DNA from: CAVVIO01 sp963748095
GTDB taxonomy: Bacteria; Bacteroidota; Bacteroidia; Bacteroidales; UBA10428
Length of the DNA stretch: 64,000 bases
Reading direction: 5' to 3'
Assembly: GCA_963748095.1 (NCBI GenBank)
Contig: CAVVIO010000099.1
Location: 1-64,000 of the forward strand
Below the pieces are notes generated by a model. It worked only from the letters and a program-made list of their open reading frames with translations, was not told where the DNA came from and did no database searches. A program made the translations under genes and the position numbers. Shown here in pieces: positions 28,280-37,916 of this stretch (positions are counted from its first letter, which is position 1; each line of letters starts with the position of its first letter).

Positions 28280-29665
28280 ATGACACTCATCAAATCAATA
28301 TCAGGTATTAGGGGAACAATTGGCGGGGAAGTAAATGATAACCTTACTCCGCTTGATATAGTTAAATTTACGGCTGCATTCGGGCAATGGAGAAAACAAG
28401 TAAGTAAAAAGGATAAAATAAAAATTGTGGTTGGCCGTGATGCCAGAATATCGGGTGAAATGGTAAATTATCTGGTTGACGGTACCCTCAATGGGATGGG
28501 CATTGATGTCATCCACCTGGGATTGGCAACAACTCCAACAGTTGAGCTTGCAGTGACAGATGCAGAAGCAGATGGAGGTATAATTTTGACTGCCAGTCAT
28601 AACCCAAAGCAATGGAATGCACTGAAGCTGTTGAATGAAAAAGGCGAATTTATTTCAGCAACAGACGGCGCTACTATCTTACAGCTAGCCGGTAATGAAA
28701 AGTTTCTTTTCAGCGAAGTTGACCAGTTGGGTAAAATAACTTATAATGATGAAGCACACAATGACCATATAGAACAGATACTTAAACTGGAACTGGTAGA
28801 CGTGGATGCTATAAAAAGGGCTGATTTTAAAATTGCTGTCGACTGTGTCAATTCGGTAGGTGGGGTTGTTATCCCCAAATTACTGAAATCCTTGGGGGTT
28901 AGAAATATTGTTGAGTTATATTGTGAACCTACCGGACAATTTCCACATAATCCTGAACCATTGCCCGAACATCTCACCGAAATTGCTGATCTGATACGTA
29001 ACGAAGGGGCCGATGCTGGTTTTGTGGTTGACCCTGACGTTGACCGGCTGGCCATTATTAATGAAGATGGTTCCATGTTTGGCGAGGAATATACGTTGGT
29101 TGCCGTGGCCGATTATATATTACAACACCAGAAAGGGAATACGGTTTCCAATATGTCATCTACCCGGGCATTAAAGGATATTACTGAAAAATACGGTGGC
29201 CGTTATCAGGCATCGGCAGTGGGAGAAGTAAATGTAGTGGAATTGATGAAAGCAACAGGTGCTATAATCGGTGGTGAAGGAAACGGTGGCGTTATTTATC
29301 CTGAGTTTCATTATGGTCGTGATGCACTGGTTGGAATAGCCCTATTTCTTACTCACCTGGCAAAATCGGGTAAAAAGTGTTCGGAACTGAGAGCCACTTA
29401 CCCGGACTATGTAATCAGCAAGAACAAAATAGAACTTTCACCCGGAATTGATGTGGATAAAATTCTTGCACTTATGAAAGACAAATACAAACACCAGCCG
29501 GTAAACGATATTGATGGGGTTAAAATTGAATTTGAGAATGAATGGGTGCACCTGCGCAAATCGAATACGGAACCTGTTATCCGGATCTATTCCGAAAGTA
29601 ATACAATGAAAAGTGCTACTGCCCTGGCACAAAAAATTATTAATGAAATCAAGGGTTTTTTATAA
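28280..29665 (+). CDS. glmM: Phosphoglucosamine mutase
   Basis: Alpha-D-phosphohexomutase of 461 residues in UDP-GlcNAc synthesis. The phosphoserine is Ser106 in LTASHNPKQWNALKL. The metal-binding loop DPDVDRLAII, the sugar-binding GGEGNGGVIYPEFHYGRDAL and the phosphate-binding LRKSNTEPVIRIYSES are intact. The ATG at 28280 gives MTLIKSISGIRGTIGGE, typical of the Bacteroidota enzyme. It is divergent from rluB across 169 bases. Confidence 0.93.
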   Translation: MTLIKSISGIRGTIGGEVNDNLTPLDIVKFTAAFGQWRKQVSKKDKIKIVVGRDARISGEMVNYLVDGTLNGMGIDVIHLGLATTPTVELAVTDAEADGGIILTASHNPKQWNALKLLNEKGEFISATDGATILQLAGNEKFLFSEVDQLGKITYNDEAHNDHIEQILKLELVDVDAIKRADFKIAVDCVNSVGGVVIPKLLKSLGVRNIVELYCEPTGQFPHNPEPLPEHLTEIADLIRNEGADAGFVVDPDVDRLAIINEDGSMFGEEYTLVAVADYILQHQKGNTVSNMSSTRALKDITEKYGGRYQASAVGEVNVVELMKATGAIIGGEGNGGVIYPEFHYGRDALVGIALFLTHLAKSGKKCSELRATYPDYVISKNKIELSPGIDVDKILALMKDKYKHQPVNDIDGVKIEFENEWVHLRKSNTEPVIRIYSESNTMKSATALAQKIINEIKGFL

Positions 29666-29848
29666 AAATTTGCTTCTCAGAATAATAAAAAGTAAATTGG
29701 GGGGTTTTATTGTCATCTTTTTTATTTTCAGCTATATTCAACTGACATGCATATTTTAACAGCAATTTGAATATAAATGTACCAGTACCGTATTAATAGA
29801 AATGAGATTGCAACATATATTTTTGATTTATAAATTCTTTTTGTTTTC

Positions 29849-31243
29849 ATGAAAAAAGGACATATTATTATTGCAGCTATTGTGGTTTTAGCTGTTTTTG
29901 CTATTATTTTTTACAGCGCAAAGGATACAAAAAGCCAGACTCAGATTGAAACCGAGGTTCAGCATGGCGATTTTGAAGTGCTGGTGACAGTTACCGGTGA
30001 GTTGAAAGCCAAAAATTCAGTAAGCATAAAAGTGCCATCACAGGAATTAAGGGATATACGGGTTTGGGAAATTTCTATCGGCAAACTGGTAGATGAAGGT
30101 ACCGAAGTGGATTCCGGCGATTTCGTAGCACAGCTCGACGATTCAAATGTCAGAAATGCATTGAAGGATATAGAAGAAAAAATAGAAGCCAACCAGGCAG
30201 AGATTGAAAAAGCTAAAATCGATTCTTCATTAGATTTGAGGTCACAGCGTGATAATATCGTTAATTTAAAGTTTTCTGTTCAGGAATCGGAAATTACCCT
30301 GGAACAATCGAAATATGAATCCCCTTCGGTTATAAGGAAAGCTCAGATCGATCTGGATAAGACAAAAAGAGAACTGGAACAGGCATTGGGAAACTACAAG
30401 CTGAAAATTCAACAGGCAAAAGTGAATATCCGACAGAAAACGGCAGACCTTAATAAAAATCTTCGCAATAAAGAACAGATAATGAGCGCTTTGTCGAAAC
30501 TCACCATTAAGGCTCCTGCATCCGGAATGGTGATCTATCAAAAAGAAAGAAACGGAACCAAACGTACGGTTGGTTCAAACATTCAACTCTGGCGTGATCC
30601 CGTCGTTGCCACATTACCTGATATGTCGTCATTCAATTCGATTACTTATGTCAACGAGATTGATATCAGTAAAATAAAACCAAACCAAAAAGTGAATGTT
30701 GGGATTGATGCATTTCCTGATAAGAAATTTACCGGCAGTGTAACAAGCGTGGCTAACATTGGAGAACAACTGCCAAATACAGACGCCAAAGTGTTCGAGG
30801 TGGAAATCAGGCTGAACGAGACAGACCCTGTACTTCGTCCGTCGATGACAACCAGTAATTCGATTATTACGAAAGAATATAAAGATGTAAACTTCCTGCC
30901 TCTTGAAGCTGTACATAGCAATGACAGCCTTACTTTTGTATACCGGAAAAACGGAACCAAACAATTGGTGGTTTTGGGAGAAGCTAATGAAAATGAGATT
31001 ATTATTGAGAAAGGACTGAACGCTGGTGATATGGTGCTATTAACAGTTCCTGAAAACGCTGATGAATATAAATATACCGGGATGGAACTTGCTTCCGTGA
31101 TAAAACAGAAAAAAGAGGAGAAAGTGAAAGAAGAGAAAAAAGAAAAAGAATTAAAAGAGGAGAAACGTCAAAGTAAAGAAACACCTGGTGGGAAACGGAG
31201 ACAGAGGCCTGCAACAGGTGATTTACCAAAAAATTCGAATTGA
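29849..31243 (+). CDS. HlyD/MacA-type periplasmic adaptor protein
   Basis: Protein of 464 residues. An N-terminal membrane helix (about 5-23) is followed by a lipoyl/barrel-sandwich half (ETEVQHGDFEVLVTVTGELK), a long coiled coil (about 100-215), the second lipoyl half (LTIKAPASGMVIYQKER), and beta-barrel and membrane-proximal domains. The last 50 residues are a Lys/Glu-rich tail, which is unusual. It connects an inner-membrane pump to a TolC-type channel. The permease and TolC genes follow, with 17 and 19 base gaps. Confidence 0.88.
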   Translation: MKKGHIIIAAIVVLAVFAIIFYSAKDTKSQTQIETEVQHGDFEVLVTVTGELKAKNSVSIKVPSQELRDIRVWEISIGKLVDEGTEVDSGDFVAQLDDSNVRNALKDIEEKIEANQAEIEKAKIDSSLDLRSQRDNIVNLKFSVQESEITLEQSKYESPSVIRKAQIDLDKTKRELEQALGNYKLKIQQAKVNIRQKTADLNKNLRNKEQIMSALSKLTIKAPASGMVIYQKERNGTKRTVGSNIQLWRDPVVATLPDMSSFNSITYVNEIDISKIKPNQKVNVGIDAFPDKKFTGSVTSVANIGEQLPNTDAKVFEVEIRLNETDPVLRPSMTTSNSIITKEYKDVNFLPLEAVHSNDSLTFVYRKNGTKQLVVLGEANENEIIIEKGLNAGDMVLLTVPENADEYKYTGMELASVIKQKKEEKVKEEKKEKELKEEKRQSKETPGGKRRQRPATGDLPKNSN

Positions 31244-31260
31244 TTGTATAATTGTTTCAA

Positions 31261-32643
31261 ATGGATGTAAAGTTAAACAGGAGCTCGCAAGTAGGTTTTT
31301 TTAAACGGTACATGCACGATTTTAATATTGCGGTCGATTCGCTGCTGTCGAATAAGCTGAAATCATTATTAACTGCTTTAGGGATTATATTTGGTGTGGC
31401 CGCCGTTATCAGCATGCTGGCCATCGGACGGGGAGCCAAACAGGAAATACTCGAACAGATACAATTGGTAGGAGTAAATAATATTGTTATTTCACCGGTG
31501 GTAGAAGCAAAAAACAATCAGGATAATAATCAGGATAACTCCGGGAAGGAAAACAATAAATATTCCCCAGGTTTGAATATGAATGATGTCGATGCTATTT
31601 ATGAATTATTACCTACGGTAAAAAATATAAGTCCTGAAATAGCCCTGAATTCTTATGTTGTTCAGGGAGGTGTACGCGAATCGGCTAAAATACTGGGAGT
31701 CTCAGGCGAATATTTTAATATTTACAATCTGAAACTGCAATCGGGTGAATTATTTAGTAATTATCAAGAGAAAAATGGTGTGCCTGTTTGTATCATAGGA
31801 GATAATATACGGGCAAAATTTTTCAACCAGGTTAATCCTGTTGGTAAGGATCTTAAATTCGGCAATGTCTGGCTAAGAGTAATTGGTGTTCTTGAGAAAA
31901 GCAATGTCAGCCTTTCGGGATTTGAAAACAAGGGTGTTAACGTATTCAACGATAATATTTATATCCCTACCAAAACCATGCTATTGCGTTTTCAGAACCG
32001 TGCGCTTATTAATCAGCGTGTATTAGCCACTTCAGATTCCAGGGCAAGTTATAATCAAAGCATTAACCCAGGTGAAAATAACAAAAGCAATTACCATCAG
32101 CTCGACAGGATCATTGTTCAGGTTAGTAGTTCGGAAGAAATAGCACCTACAACGAAAATAGTAAGCCGGATGATGCTCAGAAGGCATTACGGCGTTAAAG
32201 ATTACGAAATTACCGTTCCCGAGATGTTGTTGAAACAGGAGCAACGTACCAAAGATATATTTAATCTGGTACTAGGGGCTATTGCCAGTATCGCTTTGAT
32301 CGTGGGAGGTATAGGAATAATGAATATCATGTTTGCCTCTGTAATGGAACGTATTAAGGAAATCGGCACCCGGATGGCTATTGGCGCCAAGAAAAAAGAT
32401 ATTATGATCCAGTTTCTTTCCGAAGCAGTGTTAATCAGTTTCTCAGGAGGAATCATCGGCGTAATTCTCGGGATAGTACTTGCACGGATGATTAATAAAA
32501 TTGCCGACATTCTGACCATTGTATCCCCTGTTTCCGTATTTATTGCTTTCGGAGTGTCTGTATCTGTAGGGATTATTTTCGGATATTCTCCTGCAAGGAG
32601 GGCATCACAGAGAGATCCAATCGAATCGTTACGGCATGAATAG
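31261..32643 (+). CDS. MacB/FtsX-type ABC transporter permease
   Basis: Protein of 460 residues from the ATG at 31261. One N-terminal helix (LLTALGIIFGVAAVISMLAI), a large MacB-PCD periplasmic domain and three C-terminal helices (IASIALIVGGIGIMNIMFAS, IIGVILGIVLARMI, VFIAFGVSVSVGIIFGYSPA) give the typical 1+3 FtsX topology. Conserved MERIKEIGTRMAIGAKKKDI and SPARRASQRDPIESLRHE are present. There is no ATPase domain and no ATPase gene in the operon, so it must use a subunit from elsewhere. Likely part of a tripartite efflux or lipoprotein export machine. Confidence 0.9.
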   Translation: MDVKLNRSSQVGFFKRYMHDFNIAVDSLLSNKLKSLLTALGIIFGVAAVISMLAIGRGAKQEILEQIQLVGVNNIVISPVVEAKNNQDNNQDNSGKENNKYSPGLNMNDVDAIYELLPTVKNISPEIALNSYVVQGGVRESAKILGVSGEYFNIYNLKLQSGELFSNYQEKNGVPVCIIGDNIRAKFFNQVNPVGKDLKFGNVWLRVIGVLEKSNVSLSGFENKGVNVFNDNIYIPTKTMLLRFQNRALINQRVLATSDSRASYNQSINPGENNKSNYHQLDRIIVQVSSSEEIAPTTKIVSRMMLRRHYGVKDYEITVPEMLLKQEQRTKDIFNLVLGAIASIALIVGGIGIMNIMFASVMERIKEIGTRMAIGAKKKDIMIQFLSEAVLISFSGGIIGVILGIVLARMINKIADILTIVSPVSVFIAFGVSVSVGIIFGYSPARRASQRDPIESLRHE

Positions 32644-32662
32644 CAAAAATCAATAGTATAAA

Positions 32663-34186
32663 ATGACTGAGTTTGTGACATTTTTCATTAACAGCAAAAA
32701 TAAGAAAGGAATTTTATTGATAGTCCTTTCCGGATTGCTTACCACCAGTAATATTATTTCAGCACAAGATACTGTTTTAAAACGTCTGACATTAAATGAA
32801 GTAATTGATCTGGCCAAGGATCAATCTTTGCAGGCAATTATGGCCAAGCACCGTTTTCGGGGTAGTTATTGGGAATACCGTTCACATTTAGCCAAGTATT
32901 TGCCGCACTTAAGCCTGCAGACTACTTTTCCCGGTTTTAACCGATCGTTATCATCATATCAGACACAGGAAGGAAATTATATTTTCGTGAATAATTTTGT
33001 AAATAATACTACACTTGATCTGAATATCACACAAAACATCGGACTTACCGGGGGAAGTATATTTATGAGATCGGAATTGCAACGGGTCGATCAGTTCGGT
33101 CAGATGGATACCTTCTCCTATCTTTCAACCCCGGTGAGTATTGGATTCACCCAACCTATCAACGGGTATAATCCACTTCGGTGGGAAAAGAAAATAGAAC
33201 CTCTGAAATACCAAGAAGCAAAGAAAACATATATCGACGACATGGAGTCAGTAGCTATCCGGGCTGTGAATGATTTTTTTGATCTTGCACTGGCACAGAG
33301 CAATGTTGAAATTGCCAATATAAATTTTCAAAATGCCGATACATTGTATAAAATTGCTAAGGGCAGATACAACCTGGGTACAATTGCTGAAGATGAATTA
33401 TTGCAGATGGAATTAAGTCATCTGAACGCGGGTACTGATGTAAATAGAGCAAATGTAAATCTGGAAGTAGCTAAATTTCAACTCAGGTCTTTCCTTGGTT
33501 TCAATAACCAGGTAGATATAGAGTTGCTTATACCGAAAAAGATACCAAATGTAGAAGTAGAGGTGGATAAAGCACTGGAACTGGCTAAAAATAATAATCC
33601 GGAACTGATACGGATGGAGCGTCAGCAACTGGAAGCCAGCCAGGCTGTGGCACAGGCCAAATCAGAAAAAGGAGTGAATGCTGATCTTTTCGCCAGTTTC
33701 GGACTTACACAAAGTGCTACCAATATTCCCGGAGTTTACAGCAACCCCCAGGATCAGCAACGCGTGCAGGTAGGTATACAGATTCCAATTGTCGATTGGG
33801 GGCTGGGGAAGGGAAAATATAAAATGGCAGAATCAAACCAGGAAGTTGTGCGGGCAACCGTTCAGCAGGATGAAATTGATTTCGAACAGCAGATATTGTT
33901 AAAAGTTATGCAGTTTAATCTTCAGGATGATCAGTTTCTTATCGCTGCAAAAGCAGATACGGTGGCGCAATTGCGCTATAATGTGGCCAAACAGCGTTTT
34001 CTGATTGGTAAAATTGATGTGCTTGATCTGAATGTGGCCTTGCAGGAAAAAGATGAAGCAAAAAGGAATTATATTTCCGCATTGCATAATTATTGGAGTT
34101 ATTTTTACAGTATTCAACAAATGACGCAGTTTGATTTCATAAAAAAAGAAACACTTTCGGCCGATTTTGGAAAGTTGGAAGAATAA
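32663..34186 (+). CDS. TolC-family outer membrane channel
   Basis: Protein of 507 residues with an N-terminal signal peptide (hydrophobic 12-30, ending near SAQ) and the two OEP repeats of TolC proteins: long helices with LTLNEVIDLAKDQSLQAIMA, EDELLQMELSHLNAGTDV and a second copy with VEVDKALELAKNNNPELIRM. The QIPIVDWGLGKGKYKMAESN motif is characteristic. It completes the adaptor-permease-TolC set and is the last gene of the operon. Confidence 0.9.
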   Translation: MTEFVTFFINSKNKKGILLIVLSGLLTTSNIISAQDTVLKRLTLNEVIDLAKDQSLQAIMAKHRFRGSYWEYRSHLAKYLPHLSLQTTFPGFNRSLSSYQTQEGNYIFVNNFVNNTTLDLNITQNIGLTGGSIFMRSELQRVDQFGQMDTFSYLSTPVSIGFTQPINGYNPLRWEKKIEPLKYQEAKKTYIDDMESVAIRAVNDFFDLALAQSNVEIANINFQNADTLYKIAKGRYNLGTIAEDELLQMELSHLNAGTDVNRANVNLEVAKFQLRSFLGFNNQVDIELLIPKKIPNVEVEVDKALELAKNNNPELIRMERQQLEASQAVAQAKSEKGVNADLFASFGLTQSATNIPGVYSNPQDQQRVQVGIQIPIVDWGLGKGKYKMAESNQEVVRATVQQDEIDFEQQILLKVMQFNLQDDQFLIAAKADTVAQLRYNVAKQRFLIGKIDVLDLNVALQEKDEAKRNYISALHNYWSYFYSIQQMTQFDFIKKETLSADFGKLEE

Positions 34187-34489
34187 TAATTACTTACATT
34201 TTAGAAATGATGTAAAAGCTTTTAATAGTAATGCAGTTTTTATTGCAGGTTAATACTTGTTGATATACCAGTATAGTATATTTGCATAATCCGCATAAAA
34301 TGCACCACATACATCGGTAAATCATTTACAGGTTTTGCCAATAATGGAAAGTTTGGTAATTATTTTAGTAATATCCCGTAACCTAACACACTATGATTTA
34401 TTTTCTTCTAAAAATTTTAATATATTTGCGCCACGCCTGAAAAAGGATTATACATAAGAAAAAATATAAAAACTTAAAAAAGGACAGAA
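34187..34489. other. 303-base intergenic region with two promoter-like boxes
   Basis: No ORF is supported here. A TTG (34257-34259), 17 bases of spacer and a TATATTTG at 34277-34284 form a Bacteroidota-type promoter about 205 bases before the secDF start. A second TATATTTG lies at 34421-34428, about 60 bases before the start. The stretch between the two boxes may be a long leader or a small RNA, but no structure is obvious by eye. Confidence 0.4.
34421..34428 (+). promoter_or_regulatory. -7 box (TATATTTG) for secDF
   Basis: TATATTTG matches the Bacteroidota housekeeping -7 consensus TAnnTTTG. It lies 61 bases upstream of the secDF ATG. I see no good TTTG at the -33 position, so confidence is moderate. 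Confidence 0.5.
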
Positions 34490-37400
34490 ATGCGAAACAA
34501 AGGAGCCATATGGTTTTTGGCTATTTCACTTGCTCTGGTGAGTGTTTACCAGTTATCATTCACCTGGAAAGCAGCTAGCGTTAAAAAAGCGGCCAGGGAA
34601 TATGCTACAGGAAAAGACGGGATATTAAATGATAAGAAAGAAACTTTCTATCTGGATTCGATTTCCGGGGAAACTGTATATAATTTTTTATTCGGTTTAA
34701 AAAAATATACTTTTAAAGATTGTCAGGCAAGGGAGCTGAACCTGGGTCTCGACCTCAAAGGCGGTATGGACGTTATATTGGAAGTATCCGTTGAGGATGT
34801 TATCCGTTCATTATCCAATTACAGTAAGGATTCAACATTTAATGCCGCTCTTAAACTGGCAAAAAAAATGCAGAAAAACAGCCAGGAAGATTATGTATCG
34901 CTTTTCGGTAAAGCTTTTGAATCTATTGATCCAAACGCAAAACTGGCAGCGATATTTAATACTGTAGAGTTGCGTGATAAGATCAACTTCAATTCCACCA
35001 ACCAGCAGGTGCTGGCAGTTCTGAAGAAGGAAGCAGATGATGCGGTGAGTAATTCATTCAACATCATTCGTACTCGTATCGACCAGTTCGGTGTAACACA
35101 GCCAAATATACAGCGACTGGAGACAAATGACCGGATATTGGTAGATTTACCCGGGGTGAAAGATCAGGACCGAGTGAAAAAATTATTACAGGGAACTGCC
35201 AATCTTGAATTCTGGGAAACATATGAAAATTCTGAGATTTACCCGAGTTTACTTCAGGCAAATAAGGTTGTAAAACAAGTATTGGATGCAGAAAAAGCAT
35301 TGCAAAAAGACAAGGGAGCAACGGCTTCTGCTGTAAAAGCAAAATCAGGAACAGGAACAAAGGTAAAAAGTGATACATCGAAAGCCACAGCCACAGAGCC
35401 AACCCTGTTGAAACAGATACAGGAGAGTGATACGTCATCCACCACTTCAGATTCTCTGAAGGAAGCCAGTGCAGCGGAAAATTACCCCTTGTTCAGTGTG
35501 CTTTATCCCAATGTCGATCAGCAGGGAAATGTTAGAAGAGGAGCAGATATCGGCTATGCCCATTCCCGCGACACGGCAACAGTAGACAGGTATATGAGAA
35601 TTGCCATGGAACACAACGTGTTTCCACGCGATTTTAAATATTTGTGGGATGCCAAACCCATTGATGATCCGCAAACAAAAAAGCCAACCGATTTTTATAA
35701 ATTGTTTGCCATTAAAATGACCGGCAGGGATGGCAAGCCTCCCCTCGATGGAGATGTGGTAACCAATGCAGCACAGGAATTCAACCAGAATTCGGGTTAT
35801 GCGTATGTAACCATGGGGATGAACGGTGAAGGAGCAAAGATATGGGCAAGGATTACCCGTGAGAATGTAGGACGAGAAGTTATAGTAGCCATGGATAACC
35901 TGGTATATTCCGATGCAGTGGTGCAGGGTGAAATCTCAGGTGGTAATACAGAAATTACCGGTAATTTTAGTGTGAACGATGCAATGGACCTTGCTAACCT
36001 GTTAAAGTCAGGTAAACTGCCGGCTCCAGCGCATATCATTCAGGAATCAATTGTAGGGCCTTCATTAGGAAAAGAAGCCGTAACCGCAGGATTAAGTTCA
36101 TTTATTATCGCGTTTATACTGGTGCTTATATATATGGTCTTTTATTACAGCCGTAGGGCAGGTTTGGTTGCTGACATTGCACTTGTTATCAACCTGGTGT
36201 TTATTTTTGGTGTACTTGCCTCATTGGGGGCTGCCTTAACACTACCGGGTATTGCCGGTATTGTGTTAACCATGGGTATGGCGGTCGATGCCAATGTACT
36301 GATATATGAACGTATTAAAGAAGAAATTGCTGCCGGAAAGGGTGTGAAACTGGCGCTGGCTGATGGTTACAAAAATGCCTATTCAGCTATTATCGACGGA
36401 AATGCTACCACGGGTATAACAGGGCTTATCCTGTATTTATTCGGTACCGGCCCCATCAAAGGATTTGCCACAACACTGGTAATTGGTATTATTACATCAT
36501 TATTTACAGCTATTTTTATCACCCGGTTGATTTATGAATGGTATCTGAAAAAGCATTATACTCTTTCATTTTCTACTAAATTAACCGCGAATGCCTTCAA
36601 AAAAGTTCACATCGATTTTATAGGAAAACGTAAAATATTTTATGGTGTTTCCGGAACAATTATACTTATCGGTATTATTTCGTTATTTATACGTGGATTG
36701 GACTACGGTGTGGATTTTACCGGTGGGAGAAACTTTATTATTCGCTTTCCGCATGCCGTTTCAACTGTTAATGTAGCCAATGATCTCACACCTCAACTAA
36801 ATGAAGCTCCGAAAGTAATTACTTACGGGAAAGACAACCAGGTAAGAATTACTACGCGATACAGAGTTAACGACGAAGGAGAAGATGTTGATAATGATAT
36901 ACAGAATAAATTATACCTGGGACTTAAACCAATCATTGGTGATACAGTATCATACAATACTTTCCAGAATGTGTACATTCAGGGTGATCAGAAAGTCGGT
37001 CCCACAATAGCCGACGACATCAGGCGGGAAGCAGTGATTGCTGTTACATTGGCATTGGTGTTTATGTTTTTCTATATATTGCTGCGATTCAGGAATTGGC
37101 AATATGGAATGGGTGCTATTGCTGCCCTGATGCACGACTCATTAATTGTAATTGGCCTTTTTTCAATATTATGGGGACATATGGCATTTTCGATGGAAAT
37201 TGATCAGGCTTTTATTGCTGCGATCCTTACTGTGGTAGGATATTCGGTGAACGATACGGTGATTATTTTCGACCGGTTACGTGAATATCTGGGAATATAC
37301 AAGAAGCGTGACAGGGGAGAAGTGATGAATATGGCTATGAACAGTACACTTAGCCGTACATTTAGTACTTCCATGACAACCATTGTTGTGTTGATAGCTA

Positions 37401-37558
37401 TATTCTTCTTCGGAGGTGAAGTTATCAGAGGATTTATATTCGCCTTGCTCATAGGTATTGTCGTGGGTACTTATTCATCTGTATTTGTGGCAACACCGCT
37501 GGTATACGATACATTAAATACCGAGGAAAAAGTGAAATCCAGAAAAGCTAAAAAATAG
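34490..37558 (+). CDS. secDF: Protein translocase SecDF fusion
   Basis: Protein of 1022 residues combining SecD and SecF, which use proton motive force to pull proteins through SecYEG. SecD features: LNLGLDLKGGMDVILEVSV near residue 85, a large first periplasmic domain with a Ser/Thr/Lys-rich insert (about 265-325), and the GIAGIVLTMGMAVDANVLIYERI helix with its key Asp. The SecF half starts near residue 700 (FYGVSGTIILIGIISLFIRG, DYGVDFTGGRNFIIRF) and has YSVNDTVIIFDRLREYLGIY. Fusion is usual in Bacteroidota. A strong terminator follows. Confidence 0.96.
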   Translation: MRNKGAIWFLAISLALVSVYQLSFTWKAASVKKAAREYATGKDGILNDKKETFYLDSISGETVYNFLFGLKKYTFKDCQARELNLGLDLKGGMDVILEVSVEDVIRSLSNYSKDSTFNAALKLAKKMQKNSQEDYVSLFGKAFESIDPNAKLAAIFNTVELRDKINFNSTNQQVLAVLKKEADDAVSNSFNIIRTRIDQFGVTQPNIQRLETNDRILVDLPGVKDQDRVKKLLQGTANLEFWETYENSEIYPSLLQANKVVKQVLDAEKALQKDKGATASAVKAKSGTGTKVKSDTSKATATEPTLLKQIQESDTSSTTSDSLKEASAAENYPLFSVLYPNVDQQGNVRRGADIGYAHSRDTATVDRYMRIAMEHNVFPRDFKYLWDAKPIDDPQTKKPTDFYKLFAIKMTGRDGKPPLDGDVVTNAAQEFNQNSGYAYVTMGMNGEGAKIWARITRENVGREVIVAMDNLVYSDAVVQGEISGGNTEITGNFSVNDAMDLANLLKSGKLPAPAHIIQESIVGPSLGKEAVTAGLSSFIIAFILVLIYMVFYYSRRAGLVADIALVINLVFIFGVLASLGAALTLPGIAGIVLTMGMAVDANVLIYERIKEEIAAGKGVKLALADGYKNAYSAIIDGNATTGITGLILYLFGTGPIKGFATTLVIGIITSLFTAIFITRLIYEWYLKKHYTLSFSTKLTANAFKKVHIDFIGKRKIFYGVSGTIILIGIISLFIRGLDYGVDFTGGRNFIIRFPHAVSTVNVANDLTPQLNEAPKVITYGKDNQVRITTRYRVNDEGEDVDNDIQNKLYLGLKPIIGDTVSYNTFQNVYIQGDQKVGPTIADDIRREAVIAVTLALVFMFFYILLRFRNWQYGMGAIAALMHDSLIVIGLFSILWGHMAFSMEIDQAFIAAILTVVGYSVNDTVIIFDRLREYLGIYKKRDRGEVMNMAMNSTLSRTFSTSMTTIVVLIAIFFFGGEVIRGFIFALLIGIVVGTYSSVFVATPLVYDTLNTEEKVKSRKAKK

Positions 37559-37577
37559 ATCTCCAAAAATTTAATAT

Positions 37578-37611
37578 AAAAAAGCCCTGATATTTTATCG
37601 GGGCTTTTTTA
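37578..37611 (+). terminator. Rho-independent terminator after secDF
   Basis: A GC-rich stem (AAAAAGCCCTGAT, short loop, ATCGGGGCTTTTTT) followed by a T-run lies 20 bases after the secDF stop. The T-run runs directly into a TATCTTTG box at 37612-37619 that probably drives tatA, so one short stretch ends one unit and starts the next. Confidence 0.85.
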
Positions 37612-37637
37612 TATCTTTGCTGTTTACATATAAGGAA

Positions 37638-37862
37638 ATGGGAACAATATTTTTGTTTATCAGCGGACCCGAACTTTTTGTTGTATTTCTTGCTGTTTTA
37701 TTATTGTTTGGGTCGAGTAAGATTCCCGAACTGGCCAGGGGACTTGGGAAGGGGATGCGTGAATTCAAAAAAGCCACAGAGGACATAAAAAAAGAAATCA
37801 CGGAAGAAACAAAAGAGATCAGAAAAGATTTCGACGATATAAAAAATAAATTGAACGATTAA
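37638..37862 (+). CDS. tatA: Twin-arginine translocase subunit TatA/E
   Basis: Protein of 74 residues from the ATG at 37638. It has a short membrane helix (LFVVFLAVLLLFGSSKIPEL) with the FG hinge and an amphipathic helix (ARGLGKGMREFKKA), then a charged tail. This is the TatA pattern. tatC is not in the window. An upstream in-frame ATG exists at 37617, but the chosen start gives the normal TatA N-terminus and leaves room for the promoter. Confidence 0.9.
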   Translation: MGTIFLFISGPELFVVFLAVLLLFGSSKIPELARGLGKGMREFKKATEDIKKEITEETKEIRKDFDDIKNKLND

Positions 37863-37916
37863 CTAATCTGCCTGTAACAGCCAGATTTATTTTACTTTCC
37901 TGACCCTTTTAAGGGA

